NCBI GenBank assembly: GCA_034429215.1
Contig: DAOUGI010000016.1
Location: forward strand, 1-64,000
Length of the DNA: 64,000 nt
Reading direction: 5' to 3'
From: JAFGOG01 sp034429215
GTDB taxonomy: Bacteria > Chloroflexota > Anaerolineae > JAAYZQ01
The position numbers and the translations under genes are program-made. Position 1 is the stretch's first letter. The number at the start of each line of letters is the position of its first letter. The notes under the pieces are model-generated. The model was not told where the DNA came from and searched no databases. It worked only from the letters and a program-made list of their open reading frames with translations. Shown piece after piece: positions 36,652 through 46,075 of the stretch.

Positions 36652-37644
36652 TTACCCACCGATCTCGGACATCGTCCGGCCCTGCGGGGGTTGAGCCTGG
36701 TCCAGGTGATGGCGTTCCGGCTTGAGCCGAATGGCCCGGAGCAGCATCCCTTTCACCATCGCCAGATCGGCGCCTGCGCGCAACGCAGGGCGTAGATCTA
36801 ATTCATCGTCACTCATCAGGCACGGCCGTAACCGGCCGTCGGCTGTGAGCCGTAACCGGTTGCAGGCGCGGCAAAAGTGGTCGCTGAGGGCGGCGATGAA
36901 TCCAACCGTCCCGGCGGCGCCGGGCAGACGGTAGTAGCGCGCCGGGCCGTTACCGGCCGGTGAGTCTGCCTCCGCTGCTTCCAATGGTCCCAACGCCGTC
37001 TCGATCCGATCCCGTACCTCTCTGATCGGCACTGCGCCGTCGCCGGCCCAATCCACATTGGCGCCGATCGGCATCAGCTCGATAAAACGCACGTGCCACC
37101 CGTCGGATAGAGTCCGCCGGGAAAAATCAACGACTTCGTCATCATTCAGACCGCGCACGACGACCATGTTAAGCTTGATGGGAGCCAGACCGGCGGCTTG
37201 CGCTGCGGCTATGCCGGCCCATACATCATCCAGTCGCCCCAAGCGGGTGATCCGCTCAAAGCGCTCGGGGCGGAGCGTGTCAAGGCTGATGTTGACCCGC
37301 TGCAGCCCGGCTTCTGCAAGTGTCTGCGCATGGTCGGCCAGCAGGGTCCCGTTCGTTGTTATTGACAGGTCGTCGATGCCGGGGATGGCGGCCAATATCC
37401 GCACTAGATCGGGCAAGCCCAACCGCGCCAGCGGCTCTCCGCCGGTGAGGCGCACCTTGCGCACTCCAAGCTCGGCCGCGGCACGTACGACAAGAGCTAT
37501 TTCCTCGTAGCGCAATATCTCGCTGTGGGCTTGTTTGCCGATCCCTCCGGCCGGCATGCAGTAGACACAGCGCAGGTTGCAGCGGTCGGTCACCGACACG
37601 CGCAGGTAGTTAATTGCCCGGCCGAAATCGTCCTGGTGGGGCAT
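36652..37644 (-). CDS. moaA: GTP 3',8-cyclase (radical SAM)
   Basis: This 330-residue radical-SAM enzyme rearranges GTP in molybdopterin synthesis. The SAM cluster cysteines are C22, C26 and C29 (CNLRCVYC). The C-terminal GTP-binding 4Fe-4S cluster uses C258, C261 and C275. GGEP follows the SAM domain's beta-2 strand. The protein ends in the Gly-Gly needed for activity. The ATG is 3 nt after the stop of the upstream tandem-repeat gene, so the two are probably co-translated. Confidence 0.95.
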   Translation of the reverse strand: MPHQDDFGRAINYLRVSVTDRCNLRCVYCMPAGGIGKQAHSEILRYEEIALVVRAAAELGVRKVRLTGGEPLARLGLPDLVRILAAIPGIDDLSITTNGTLLADHAQTLAEAGLQRVNISLDTLRPERFERITRLGRLDDVWAGIAAAQAAGLAPIKLNMVVVRGLNDDEVVDFSRRTLSDGWHVRFIELMPIGANVDWAGDGAVPIREVRDRIETALGPLEAAEADSPAGNGPARYYRLPGAAGTVGFIAALSDHFCRACNRLRLTADGRLRPCLMSDDELDLRPALRAGADLAMVKGMLLRAIRLKPERHHLDQAQPPQGRTMSEIGG

Positions 37645-37647
37645 TGC

Positions 37648-38061
37648 TTATGGCTCTTTTGGGGAGCGGGGAAAACAACCCAGTTGGCACTGTGACACAC
37701 GGAGCCCTAGACCCTCGACGGCGCTGCTGACCTCCAGACGGCTGTGGCCCAGCCTGTCGGCAACGCGCCACACAGCGATGCAGGGGAGGCCCTCATCGCC
37801 AGCTTCTGCCCTCAGTGCAGCCTCGAGGGGTGGCGGCACCTGGATCATGGGGCGTACTATTTTGTGTGTGCCGGCGGCCTTGGAACCATAGCCGAACAGA
37901 CCTAGCTGACAGCGAGAGATGCGAATCCCCGCCTCGTCGGCTGCCCGTCCTACATCCAGCGGCTCCACATCCAGCTCTTTGGCAATCGCGTGGGCCTGGT
38001 GGCAGGTGAGGTGCCCCTCATCTAGGTGGTCCAACACGGCTTGATGTAACTGTTCGTCCAT
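37648..38061 (-). CDS. Tandem-repeat Cys protein with CQLG motifs, first gene of moa operon
   Basis: This 137-residue protein is built from two copies of one unit of about 38 residues (about 19-57 and 93-130). Each unit begins with a Cys, continues with a helix-turn-helix-like stretch (HAIAKELDV; WRVADRLGH) and ends (I/V)S-x-CQLG. The Cys pairs are C20/C51 and C94/C125, both exactly 31 apart. A DNA- or metal-binding protein is plausible, perhaps a molybdenum- or redox-responsive regulator. No family is recognised with certainty. AAGGA lies upstream of the ATG. It heads the operon with moaA and moaC. Confidence 0.7.
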   Translation of the reverse strand: MDEQLHQAVLDHLDEGHLTCHQAHAIAKELDVEPLDVGRAADEAGIRISRCQLGLFGYGSKAAGTHKIVRPMIQVPPPLEAALRAEAGDEGLPCIAVWRVADRLGHSRLEVSSAVEGLGLRVSQCQLGCFPRSPKEP

Positions 38062-38088
38062 GTCATCCTTTCTGCAAGAGGTAGCCGG

Positions 38089-38117
38089 ATTTTAATCCAT
38101 TTGGGTTCAAAAAGCAA
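38089..38117 (-). promoter_or_regulatory. Promoter of moa operon
   Basis: On the minus strand TTGCTT (38117-38112), a 17-bp spacer and TAAAAT (38094-38089) lie 27 nt upstream of the ATG at 38061. Confidence 0.6.
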
Positions 38118-38144
38118 ACGGTTATGCTTGCGGCGCCGTGCTAT

Positions 38145-38173
38145 TTGCAGAATCAACTGATGTGGGGTATACT
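38145..38173 (+). promoter_or_regulatory. Promoter of tRNA-Pro
   Basis: TTGCAG (38145-38150), a 17-bp spacer and TATACT (38168-38173) end 13 nt before the mature tRNA 5' end. It is divergent from the moa promoter. Confidence 0.75.
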
Positions 38174-38186
38174 AGCGGTGTTGTAG

Positions 38187-38260
38187 CGGGGCGTAGCGCA
38201 GACCGGTAGCGCGCACGGTTCGGGACCGTGAGGTCGGAGGTTCAAGTCCTCTCGCCCCGA
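38187..38260 (+). tRNA. tRNA-Pro (anticodon CGG)
   Basis: The 74-nt cloverleaf has an acceptor stem CGGGGCG with CGCCCCG and discriminator A. The D arm contains AGCGCAG...GGTAGCGC. The anticodon stem CACGG with CCGTG encloses loop TTCGGGA (anticodon CGG), and the T loop is TTCAAGT. The C1-G72 pair and A73 fit bacterial tRNA-Pro. CCA is not encoded. Confidence 0.95.
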
Positions 38261-38271
38261 CTGGTGACAAG

Positions 38272-38304
38272 AAAATGGGCAAATCCGCGGATTTGCCCAT
38301 TTTT
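38272..38304. terminator. Bidirectional terminator between tRNA-Pro and livF
   Basis: AAAATGGGCAAAT pairs with ATTTGCCCATTTT around a CCGCGG loop, with a T-run on the plus strand and an A-run giving a U-run on the minus strand. It can stop both the tRNA and the liv transcript. Confidence 0.9.
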
Positions 38305-38327
38305 GCTGTCCTGTAGGTATGCGGATT

Positions 38328-39041
<714 letters not shown>

Positions 39042-39042
39042 C

Positions 39043-39813
39043 TTACGCGACTGCCCTCCTTCCGAGGTAGGCTTCGATCACCTTTGGGTTGCGTTGAATT
39101 TCGGCCGGCGTCCCCTCGGCGATCTTTTGCCCGTAATCCAACACTGTGACTGTGTCGGAGATGCCCATAACCACCCGCATCTGGTGCTCGATGAGCAGGA
39201 TGGTGGTGCCCACTTCGTCGCGCAGGCGGCGGATGAAGGCCATCATCTCCCGCGTCTCGGCCGGGTTCATGCCGGCCGTCGGCTCGTCGAGCAGCAACAG
39301 AGTGGGCTTGCTGGCCAGAGCGCGGGCGACCTCCAGTCGCCGCTGCTGGCCGTAGGGCAGGTTCTTGGCCATCCAGTCGCCTCGGCCGGTCAGTCCGACA
39401 AAGCTCAGCAGGCGCCGGGCTTCCTCCACCGTCGCTTGCTCTTCTTTAAGGGCGCCGGGTGTGTGAAAGATTGCGCCAAACAATCCCGCTTTCATGTGGG
39501 GGTGCTCGCCGACCATTACGTTCTCGATGACGGTCATGTTACTGAATAGCCGGATGTTCTGGTAGGTACGGGCGATGCCCAGGCGGGTGATCCGGTCGGG
39601 CAGCAGGCCCTCCACGGGACTGCCTTGGAACAGGATCGTCCCCTCTTCGTGATGGTAGAAGCCGGTCACACAGTTGAAGAAGGTAGTTTTGCCTGCCCCG
39701 TTCGGCCCGATGATGCTATGGATAGAGCGTTCCTTGATCTCGACGTCGAACTGACTGACCGCGCTCAAGCCTCCAAATCGTTTCGAGACGTTTTTCGCTT
39801 CCAGGATTGCCAT
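39043..39813 (-). CDS. livG: Branched-chain amino acid-type ABC transporter ATPase LivG
   Basis: This 256-residue ATPase pairs with LivF. Motifs are Walker A GPNGAGKTT, the LivG-type IARTYQNIRLFSNMTV segment, signature LPYGQQRRLE (a variant of LSGGQ found in LivG proteins), Walker B LLLLDEPTAGMN and ILLIEHQM. The ribosome site GAGAGGGA precedes the ATG. It lies between livM and livF. Confidence 0.9.
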   Translation of the reverse strand: MAILEAKNVSKRFGGLSAVSQFDVEIKERSIHSIIGPNGAGKTTFFNCVTGFYHHEEGTILFQGSPVEGLLPDRITRLGIARTYQNIRLFSNMTVIENVMVGEHPHMKAGLFGAIFHTPGALKEEQATVEEARRLLSFVGLTGRGDWMAKNLPYGQQRRLEVARALASKPTLLLLDEPTAGMNPAETREMMAFIRRLRDEVGTTILLIEHQMRVVMGISDTVTVLDYGQKIAEGTPAEIQRNPKVIEAYLGRRAVA

Positions 39814-39842
39814 AGTTCCCTCTCTTGCCGGTAGCTGGTCAG

Positions 39843-41534
39843 CTAGGCTATGACGGTGACGTGTTTCTCACCGCTCTCGTCCAGGGTCTCAGCTTCAGCT
39901 TTGTGCAGCTCGATCTTGCGCCGCGCCTCCGGGATCAGGCCCTCGGGCCGGGTGAGCATCATCAACACCAGCGCGGCTCCAAACAGCAGCAGCCGATATT
40001 CGGAAAACTCGCGCAGGATCTCGGGCAAGCCGACCAGGGCGAACGCCCCGACGAGCACACCGGGGATGCTGCCCATGCCGCCGACAATGATCACCGACAG
40101 GGCGTTGATTGAGATCATCAGCGTAAAGCTGTGGGGATAGATCGAACCGATCAAGGTGGCAAACAAAGCGCCGCTCAACCCCGAGAAGGCAGCGCCCGTA
40201 GCGAAGGCCAGCAGCTTGGTTTTGACCAGGTCGATGCCCATCGCCTGGGCTACGTCCTCATCCTCGCGCAATGCCATCCAGGCCCGGCCAAGCCGTGAGT
40301 CTTTGACCCGGATGGCCACAAAAGCGGCGAGCAGGCAGCCGATCACGATGAGATAGTACAGGCTGCTGGGACTGTTAAAGTTGAGTGGCCCAATCTCCGG
40401 CCTTGGGATGCGGGTGATACCGTTCGAACCGCCGATGTAGGGTTTGAGCCAGTCGGAAAGAGCGACGATGCGGATGATTTCCCCAAAGCCCAGGGTGACG
40501 ATGGCCAGATAGTCGCCGCGCATGCCCAGCACGGGGACGCCCAGGATGATGCCGGCCAGCGTGGCGACGAGCACGGCAAACGGCAGCGCCGTCCAGAAGC
40601 TCAACTGAAAGCCGAGCAATTGCATGGTGGCCCACTGGATTTCTGGGGAGGTCAGGACGCCCATGGTGTAGGCACCGAGGGCAAAGAAGGCGACATAGCC
40701 CAGGTCGAGCAGCCCGGCAAAGCCGACCACGATGTTCAGCCCCAGGCCCATAAGAACGTACAACCCCACCAGATACAGCACCTGACTGGGGTACGAACCG
40801 CTAAGAGGCAGGAGCAGGACGACGAGCGCTGCCAGGACCACTTGGCTGATCTTGTAGGCGCGCCGCTGGGCGGGGGGCAGGTTGGCGATGCGCTGTTTAA
40901 CCGAGCCTCCAATTTCCCCCCATAGATAGGTTGCGCCCGCTCCCACCACGAACACGATCACGGCGACGAGCACGGTGAGCCCTCGCTGGGCAAAGAATGC
41001 GCTGCCCACGATGGCCAAGAGCGGTATCAGGGCGAGCCCCACGACCAGCGCCCGACGCAATCGATTTGGCAGCAGGTAGATAGCCCCCACCAGGGCTCCA
41101 ATGATCAGGCCGAAGAGCAGAAGGGCGATGATCCCAGGGACAAGCCCCAGGCCGAAGGTCAATAAATCATAGAGCTGGGGTGAGGCGCGGATAAGCACCG
41201 AGCGCAGGTTGATCCAGTTGCCGATGAGCACCAACGCAGCCAGGAAGACGCTGATCAGCAGCCCGGCCAGGGCGCCGCCGCCGACCACCCGCAAGCGCGG
41301 GAGTGCCTTCCCAGACGAGGCCAGCATCCGCCGCACCGCCATGGAGCAAAAGAGCGCATAGGCGAGCAGCAACAGGGTCTGACCCAGGGACAGGACGGGG
41401 TAGACCACCGCCCGCACAGTTGAGGCTTCAACGATGCCGATGAGGCACGTCAGCAAAGTGATGAGGCCACCGATCAGCCCTATCCGGATCGCCGGGGACA
41501 GGTCGAAACGAGTGTCTGTATCTCTTGTCCGCAT
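39843..41534 (-). CDS. livM: ABC transporter permease LivM with long N-terminal extension
   Basis: This 563-residue permease is far longer than the usual 300-350 residues. The C-terminal 320 residues are a normal LivM: GLNIVVGFAGLLDLGYVAFF, GDYLAIVTLGFGEI (the EAA-like coupling region), SRLGRAWMALREDEDVA and NALSVIIVGGMGSIPG. The first 240 residues add about five or six hydrophobic segments and a charged loop (about 205-225) with no family match I recognise. The start has AAAGGAACGG upstream. It forms the membrane pore with LivH. Extra helices may be structural or regulatory. Confidence 0.85.
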   Translation of the reverse strand: MRTRDTDTRFDLSPAIRIGLIGGLITLLTCLIGIVEASTVRAVVYPVLSLGQTLLLLAYALFCSMAVRRMLASSGKALPRLRVVGGGALAGLLISVFLAALVLIGNWINLRSVLIRASPQLYDLLTFGLGLVPGIIALLLFGLIIGALVGAIYLLPNRLRRALVVGLALIPLLAIVGSAFFAQRGLTVLVAVIVFVVGAGATYLWGEIGGSVKQRIANLPPAQRRAYKISQVVLAALVVLLLPLSGSYPSQVLYLVGLYVLMGLGLNIVVGFAGLLDLGYVAFFALGAYTMGVLTSPEIQWATMQLLGFQLSFWTALPFAVLVATLAGIILGVPVLGMRGDYLAIVTLGFGEIIRIVALSDWLKPYIGGSNGITRIPRPEIGPLNFNSPSSLYYLIVIGCLLAAFVAIRVKDSRLGRAWMALREDEDVAQAMGIDLVKTKLLAFATGAAFSGLSGALFATLIGSIYPHSFTLMISINALSVIIVGGMGSIPGVLVGAFALVGLPEILREFSEYRLLLFGAALVLMMLTRPEGLIPEARRKIELHKAEAETLDESGEKHVTVIA

Positions 41535-41559
41535 CTGTTCCGTTCCTTTCCGCTGCCGC

Positions 41560-42651
41560 TTAGGCCTTCTTGGTCGCCAGGCGCTCGCCCAGGATACCGG
41601 TCGGCCGGAAGATCAGGACCAGCACCAGCATGATGAACGCCAGCGCGTCCTTGAGCTGATAGGGAGCCGGGATGCATCCTGTCGTGCCCCAGCTACACGC
41701 TCCATCCAGGACCAGGTTGGGGAAGAGCGATTCGGCGATGCCCAGGAACATGCCGCCAAGCATGGCTCCGACCACGTTGCCGATGCCGCCCAGTACAGCG
41801 GCGGTGAAGGCCTTGATGCCGGGGAAGAAGCCCATGTCGAATTTGACCTGTTTGAACAGCAGGGCATAAAAGAACCCGGCAGCGCCCGCCAGCGCCCCTC
41901 CGACGACGAAGGTGATAACGATGATCCGGTCGACGTCGATGCCCATCAAGGCGGCAGCGTCTTTGTCTTCAGAGACGGCCTGCATCGCCTTGCCGGTCTT
42001 GGTGCGCTGGACAAAAAGGTAGAGGATGATCAAAAAGATCACCGCCGCGGCAATGACCACCACCTGGGTTTTCAGGACGTCGACGCCAAAGATGTTCCAG
42101 TTTCCCTTTAGCAGGTCAAAGTCGGGATAGCCTTTGACGTTCGAGCCGAAAAGGCCGAGAAAGGTGTATTGGAGAAAGTAGGAAGCGCCGATGGCCGTGA
42201 TCAGCGGCACCAGGCGGGGAGCCCGGCGCAGCGGCCGGTAGGCGATCCGTTCCAGCATGACGGCAATGGTGAGGGACACGGCCATGGCGATTAGGAGGAC
42301 GATGGCCAAACCGACGATGGTGAGCCCCCAGCCACGGTCGAACCAGCCGGCCTGGTCCATGGCGCCTGCCACAAAGTAGCCGATGAAGGGGCCGGCCATA
42401 AAGACCTCGCTGTGGGCAAAATTGATCATGCGCAGGATGCCATAGACCAGCGTATAGCCAAGGGCGATGAGGGCGTAGATGCTACCCTGCGCAATGCCGT
42501 AGATAATCAGATTCAACCATTGCGTAAGAGTATAATGGCCCCACGTCAAGGTGTTGATGGCACCATAGATTACGACGGCCAGGATGGCCAACCCGATGAG
42601 CCACATGGCCACCATTGTCCCGGACGTACGTCTTCTCAGGCGTTGAAGCAT
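41560..42651 (-). CDS. livH: ABC transporter permease LivH
   Basis: This 363-residue integral membrane protein belongs to the branched-chain amino acid permease family. Typical blocks are GIAQGSIYALIALGYTLVYGILRMINFAHSE split by short variations, ERIAYRPLR, SEDKDAAALMGID and KAFTAAVLGGIGNVVGA. The start at 42651 (MLQRLRRR) is chosen because AGGAG lies 8 nt upstream; the longer frame to 42699 has none. It is preceded by a stem-loop between livK and livH. Confidence 0.9.
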   Translation of the reverse strand: MLQRLRRRTSGTMVAMWLIGLAILAVVIYGAINTLTWGHYTLTQWLNLIIYGIAQGSIYALIALGYTLVYGILRMINFAHSEVFMAGPFIGYFVAGAMDQAGWFDRGWGLTIVGLAIVLLIAMAVSLTIAVMLERIAYRPLRRAPRLVPLITAIGASYFLQYTFLGLFGSNVKGYPDFDLLKGNWNIFGVDVLKTQVVVIAAAVIFLIILYLFVQRTKTGKAMQAVSEDKDAAALMGIDVDRIIVITFVVGGALAGAAGFFYALLFKQVKFDMGFFPGIKAFTAAVLGGIGNVVGAMLGGMFLGIAESLFPNLVLDGACSWGTTGCIPAPYQLKDALAFIMLVLVLIFRPTGILGERLATKKA

Positions 42652-42674
42652 GGCGACTCTCCTGTGTTTTACCA

Positions 42675-42706
42675 GGCAGGGGCGGGCATACGTGCCCACC
42701 CCTGCC
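42675..42706 (-). other. Stem-loop between livK and livH
   Basis: GGCAGGGG pairs with CCCCTGCC, then one mismatch, then GGGC with GCCC, around a 6-nt loop. There is no U-run on the minus strand. Such hairpins between binding-protein and permease genes usually raise binding-protein expression relative to the permeases. Confidence 0.6.
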
Positions 42707-42763
42707 CTGTTTCAAGTTATTCAGACGTCAATCGTCTGCACGGTTGTCAACACCTGGCCGGGA

Positions 42764-44008
42764 CTAGGGCCAGATCTTTTTCGGGTTGCTGTCTGCGTCG
42801 ACACCGGGATTCCAGGTGGCCGGGTCGGCGTTCGTGCACTCGTAGACGGCGATCTTGGGGTCGGCGCAGTCGCCGGTGGCCGTGCAGGTCAGGTTGCCGG
42901 TGATCCCCTTGTGATCCTTGGTGGCGAGCATGGCGGCGACCAATGCCTTGCGCGGGATTAGTAGCCCGTCGCCATTCTTGATGGCGACCTTTTCGATGGC
43001 GTTAAAGATGACGTTGGCCCCGTCGTAGGCGTGGGCATGGAAGGGGGCCAATACTGATCCGCCAGACTTGGCTTTGTACTTGACCAAAAAGTCGGCGTAG
43101 CCACCACCAAAAGCCGAAAAGTCTGGGCTAGACCAGTTCATGCCCAGCCCAGCGTCGCCGGCCGCCTTCAGAAAGTCGGCCGAGAAGATGCCGTCGGCGC
43201 CGGCCAGCTGCACATTCTCCATGCCGGGGGTCTGTTTGGCCTGGGACGTGATTTGTGCACCGGCGGCGATAAAGATCGGGTAGTAGAAGAACTCTGGTGC
43301 ACCGCCCGCAACACTTGTGAGCATCGGCTTCATGTCGGTGTCAGTAGGCGCCACCGCTTCTTGGGCAGTAATGGTGCCGCCCAGCTTTTTGAACTCTTCG
43401 GCAAACACTTGCTGCAGCTTGTCGGCGTACAGACTGCCGTCGTGGCAGGTGGCTGCCTTCTTGAAGCCCTTTTCCCAGGCGTACTGGGCCATGGCCTTGC
43501 CCTGGACCAAGTCGTTGTGGGCGGTTCGCATGTAGCACCAGTAGTCCGCCGGCCGGTCCGCTGCCGTCAGGTCGGGCGCGGTGTTGGAAGCGGAGATCAT
43601 GGGGATGCTCTGCGCGCACATGATGGGCAGGGCCGCGCGGGCCTCGCTGGAGCAGCTCGTGCCGACCACGGCCGCCAGCTTCGGGTCAGCCGCCAGCTTT
43701 GTGGCAGCGGTCTGGCCGCCCTCGGCGCTGCACAGCGTGTCCTCGCCGATCAGCTCGATCTTGTGGCCCAGGAGGGTGCCACCCCGGTCGTCGATGGCGA
43801 CCTCGACGCCCAACTTGGTGTCGGTGCCCAGCGACGCATCAGAGCCGGAGACGACCATCATGTAGGCGATGCGGATCGGCTCATCTTTCCCCACGGTCAC
43901 ACAGATGTCCCCCTCGGGGCATGCTGCCGCGGCAGTACCACCCCCACAGGCAGCCAGCAAAGGCAACAGCATTGCCGCCAGGGCTAAAAGTGCGAATACC
44001 TTCTTCAT
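42764..44008 (-). CDS. livK: ABC transporter substrate-binding lipoprotein LivK-type
   Basis: This 414-residue periplasmic-type binding protein has a lipoprotein signal (lipobox LAAC, followed by a Gly-rich spacer). It folds as a type I binding protein: IRIAYMMVVSGSDASLG, GTSCSSEARAALPIM and ISASNTAP give the usual ligand-binding Ser/Thr loops. The ligand could be branched-chain amino acids, amides or aromatic/short acids; the fatty-acid cluster beside it hints at carboxylates, which is inference. It heads the operon and has a perfect promoter 200 bp upstream. Confidence 0.9.
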   Translation of the reverse strand: MKKVFALLALAAMLLPLLAACGGGTAAAACPEGDICVTVGKDEPIRIAYMMVVSGSDASLGTDTKLGVEVAIDDRGGTLLGHKIELIGEDTLCSAEGGQTAATKLAADPKLAAVVGTSCSSEARAALPIMCAQSIPMISASNTAPDLTAADRPADYWCYMRTAHNDLVQGKAMAQYAWEKGFKKAATCHDGSLYADKLQQVFAEEFKKLGGTITAQEAVAPTDTDMKPMLTSVAGGAPEFFYYPIFIAAGAQITSQAKQTPGMENVQLAGADGIFSADFLKAAGDAGLGMNWSSPDFSAFGGGYADFLVKYKAKSGGSVLAPFHAHAYDGANVIFNAIEKVAIKNGDGLLIPRKALVAAMLATKDHKGITGNLTCTATGDCADPKIAVYECTNADPATWNPGVDADSNPKKIWP

Positions 44009-44060
44009 TTCGAAATCTCCTCCCTTGATTTACGAGTTTTGTATCTCAGTCCAACCTGCT

Positions 44061-44106
44061 ATCCTGAGCGGAGCGAAGAAATCACCGCTTCGCAGCTCAT
44101 CATGAC
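44061..44106. repeat. REP-like palindromic element, copy 2
   Basis: CCTGAGCGGAGCGAAG and CTTCGCAGCTC are imperfect inverted arms; GCTTCGCAGC is identical to part of copy 1 at 13454-13463. It lies inside the predicted 5' leader of livK, so it would form an RNA hairpin there. Confidence 0.55.
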
Positions 44107-44215
44107 CACTTGAGTAAATTCTCGATGCGTCGGTTCGGCGACCACCCCCTTTCCGCAACCTGGGAACAGATCGAAACCGGTTCTCCACAAAAGCCCAATC
44201 GAACAATTGCCGCCC

Positions 44216-44244
44216 ATTATAGCCAAGAGTGCCAAATTTGTCAA
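44216..44244 (-). promoter_or_regulatory. Perfect consensus promoter of the liv operon
   Basis: On the minus strand TTGACA (44244-44239), exactly 17 bp and TATAAT (44221-44216) form an ideal sigma70-type promoter, giving a leader of about 200 nt. Two direct GTGCCAAA copies (44229-44236 and 44247-44254) flank the -35 and could bind a regulator. Confidence 0.85.
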
Positions 44245-44277
44245 ATGTGCCAAAAAACCCCCAAGCGGCCAGGCGGC

Positions 44278-46005
44278 CTATCCTTGCCCCTGATTGCGTT
44301 TTAGCTCTTCCTCGATCAGGACACGCCGCAGGATCTTGCCGACCATTGTTTTGGGCAGCTCGCTGCGGAACTCGACAAACTTGGGTACTTTGTAGGGCGC
44401 CAGGTTCTTGCGGCAGTAGTCGATGATCTCTTCCTCGGTCGCCGTTTCGCCCGGCTTGAGAACCACGTAAGCCTTGACCCGCTCGCCCTTTTCTGCCCCG
44501 ACTGGAATACCCGCTACGGCGGCTTCCATGATTTTTGGGTGCTCGTACAGCACCTCCTCTACGTCGCGGGGGTAGATGTTGAAACCGCCGGCGCCCAGGA
44601 TCATATCCTTTTTCCGGTCTACGATCTGGAAAAAGCCGTCGGTGTCCATGCGGGCAATGTCACCGGTATGCAGCCAGCCGTCGCGCAGGGTGTTGGCCGT
44701 TTCGGTTGGCATATTCCAATAGCCCTTCATGATCTGTGGTCCTTGAATGCACAGCTCGCCGATGTCCCCAGGCCCCAGCTCGTTCTCGCCTGTTTCCAGG
44801 TCCTTGATCGTTGCCACGGTGTCGGGCATTGGCAGGCCGATCCAGCTACCCTGCTTGCGCTTGCCATGGATCGGATTGCAGTGGGTGACGGGAGTTGCCT
44901 CGCTCAGACCGTACCCCTCTACCAGCTTGCCGCCGGTGAGCTTTTCAAACGACTCTTGCACTTCGGCAGGCAGCCCGGCTGCGCCGCTGATACAGGCCTT
45001 GATCGACGATACGTCATATTCGTTGATGTCGGGGCGGTTGGTGAGCGAGACGTACAAGGCCGGCACGCCGGGGAAAACGGTTGGCTTGTGCTTGTTGATC
45101 GATTTTAGTGTGTGCTCAAGTACCCGTGGGTTGGGGATTAGGATCATGGCGCCCCCCATGTACATGGCAAGGTTCATGCACACCGTCATGCCAAAGCTGT
45201 GGAACATCGGCAGGGAAGTCAGCATGGTCTCCTGCGCTTCTCCCAGGCTGGGCATCCACCAACGTACCTGCAAGGTGTTGGCCACGAGGTTGCGGTGGGT
45301 GAGCTGGGCGCCCTTGGATACGCCGGTTGTGCCACCGGTGTACATCAATACACCCGTATCCTCAGGGGTTACCTCCACCGGCTGGGGTTTGGCCGGCGCT
45401 TTGGCCACCAGATCCTGGAACCAGTAGGTGTTGGCATCGCCAGCTAGGTCCTGGAAATGGCCTTCCTTCTTCTCTTTGGCCACGGTGAACAAGAACTTTA
45501 GCAGGCCAGGGAAGTATTCCTTGATGTTGGTGACGATCACGGCTTCGAGAGGTGTTTCACTGCGGATCTGCTTAATGATCGGGTAGGTGAGGCTCAGGGT
45601 GACCACCACCTTGGCGCCCGAGTCACTGATCTGGTGCTTCATTTCGCGGGGTGTGTACTGCGGGTTGCAGGGCACGACGATGCCACCAGCCATGTGTGTG
45701 GCATAGTAGGCGATGACGAACTGGGGACAGTTAGGAAGGTGGACTGCAACCCGGTCGCCTTTCTTGACTCCCAGGCTTTGCAGCGCGGCGGCAAAATGCC
45801 GAGTCAGTTCCAGCAACCGGCCGTAGGGCATGGTGGCGTCCATCAAGCGGCCGCCCAGGGGTTCCACCACATTGCCAAAGATCAGCGCGGTCTTGTTTGG
45901 ATACCTGGCGGCGCTATCCTCCAAGAACCGGTGCACCGGCACCTTCGGGTAATCGATGGTTGCCGGTACGTCCTTTTCGTACTCCTTCAGCCAGACCTTC
46001 TCCAT
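44278..46005 (-). CDS. Long-chain acyl-CoA ligase (AMP-forming)
   Basis: This 575-residue member of the adenylate-forming superfamily activates a carboxylic acid with ATP and CoA. The AMP-binding P-loop is YTGGTTGVSKG, with GYGLSEATP, HTGDIARMDTDGF, IVDRKKDMI and a C-terminal PKTMVGKILRR with the adenylation lysine. Length and the TNIKEYFP segment match the FadD-type paralogue at 51736, so the two arose by duplication or share a subfamily. It has its own promoter (46076-46104) and ribosome site AAGGAGGAG. Chain-length preference cannot be read. Confidence 0.85.
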   Translation of the reverse strand: MEKVWLKEYEKDVPATIDYPKVPVHRFLEDSAARYPNKTALIFGNVVEPLGGRLMDATMPYGRLLELTRHFAAALQSLGVKKGDRVAVHLPNCPQFVIAYYATHMAGGIVVPCNPQYTPREMKHQISDSGAKVVVTLSLTYPIIKQIRSETPLEAVIVTNIKEYFPGLLKFLFTVAKEKKEGHFQDLAGDANTYWFQDLVAKAPAKPQPVEVTPEDTGVLMYTGGTTGVSKGAQLTHRNLVANTLQVRWWMPSLGEAQETMLTSLPMFHSFGMTVCMNLAMYMGGAMILIPNPRVLEHTLKSINKHKPTVFPGVPALYVSLTNRPDINEYDVSSIKACISGAAGLPAEVQESFEKLTGGKLVEGYGLSEATPVTHCNPIHGKRKQGSWIGLPMPDTVATIKDLETGENELGPGDIGELCIQGPQIMKGYWNMPTETANTLRDGWLHTGDIARMDTDGFFQIVDRKKDMILGAGGFNIYPRDVEEVLYEHPKIMEAAVAGIPVGAEKGERVKAYVVLKPGETATEEEIIDYCRKNLAPYKVPKFVEFRSELPKTMVGKILRRVLIEEELKRNQGQG

Positions 46006-46031
46006 CGCTCTCCTCCTTTTTCGGTTGTTAA

Positions 46032-46055
46032 TTCCTGCTCCACATCAAGCAGGAA
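46032..46055 (-). promoter_or_regulatory. Leader hairpin or operator-like inverted repeat
   Basis: TTCCTGCT (46032-46039) and AGCAGGAA (46048-46055) form an 8-bp inverted repeat with an 8-nt centre, between the promoter and the ribosome site of the acyl-CoA ligase gene. Confidence 0.45.
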
Positions 46056-46075
46056 CACCATCGGGGGCAAATCCT

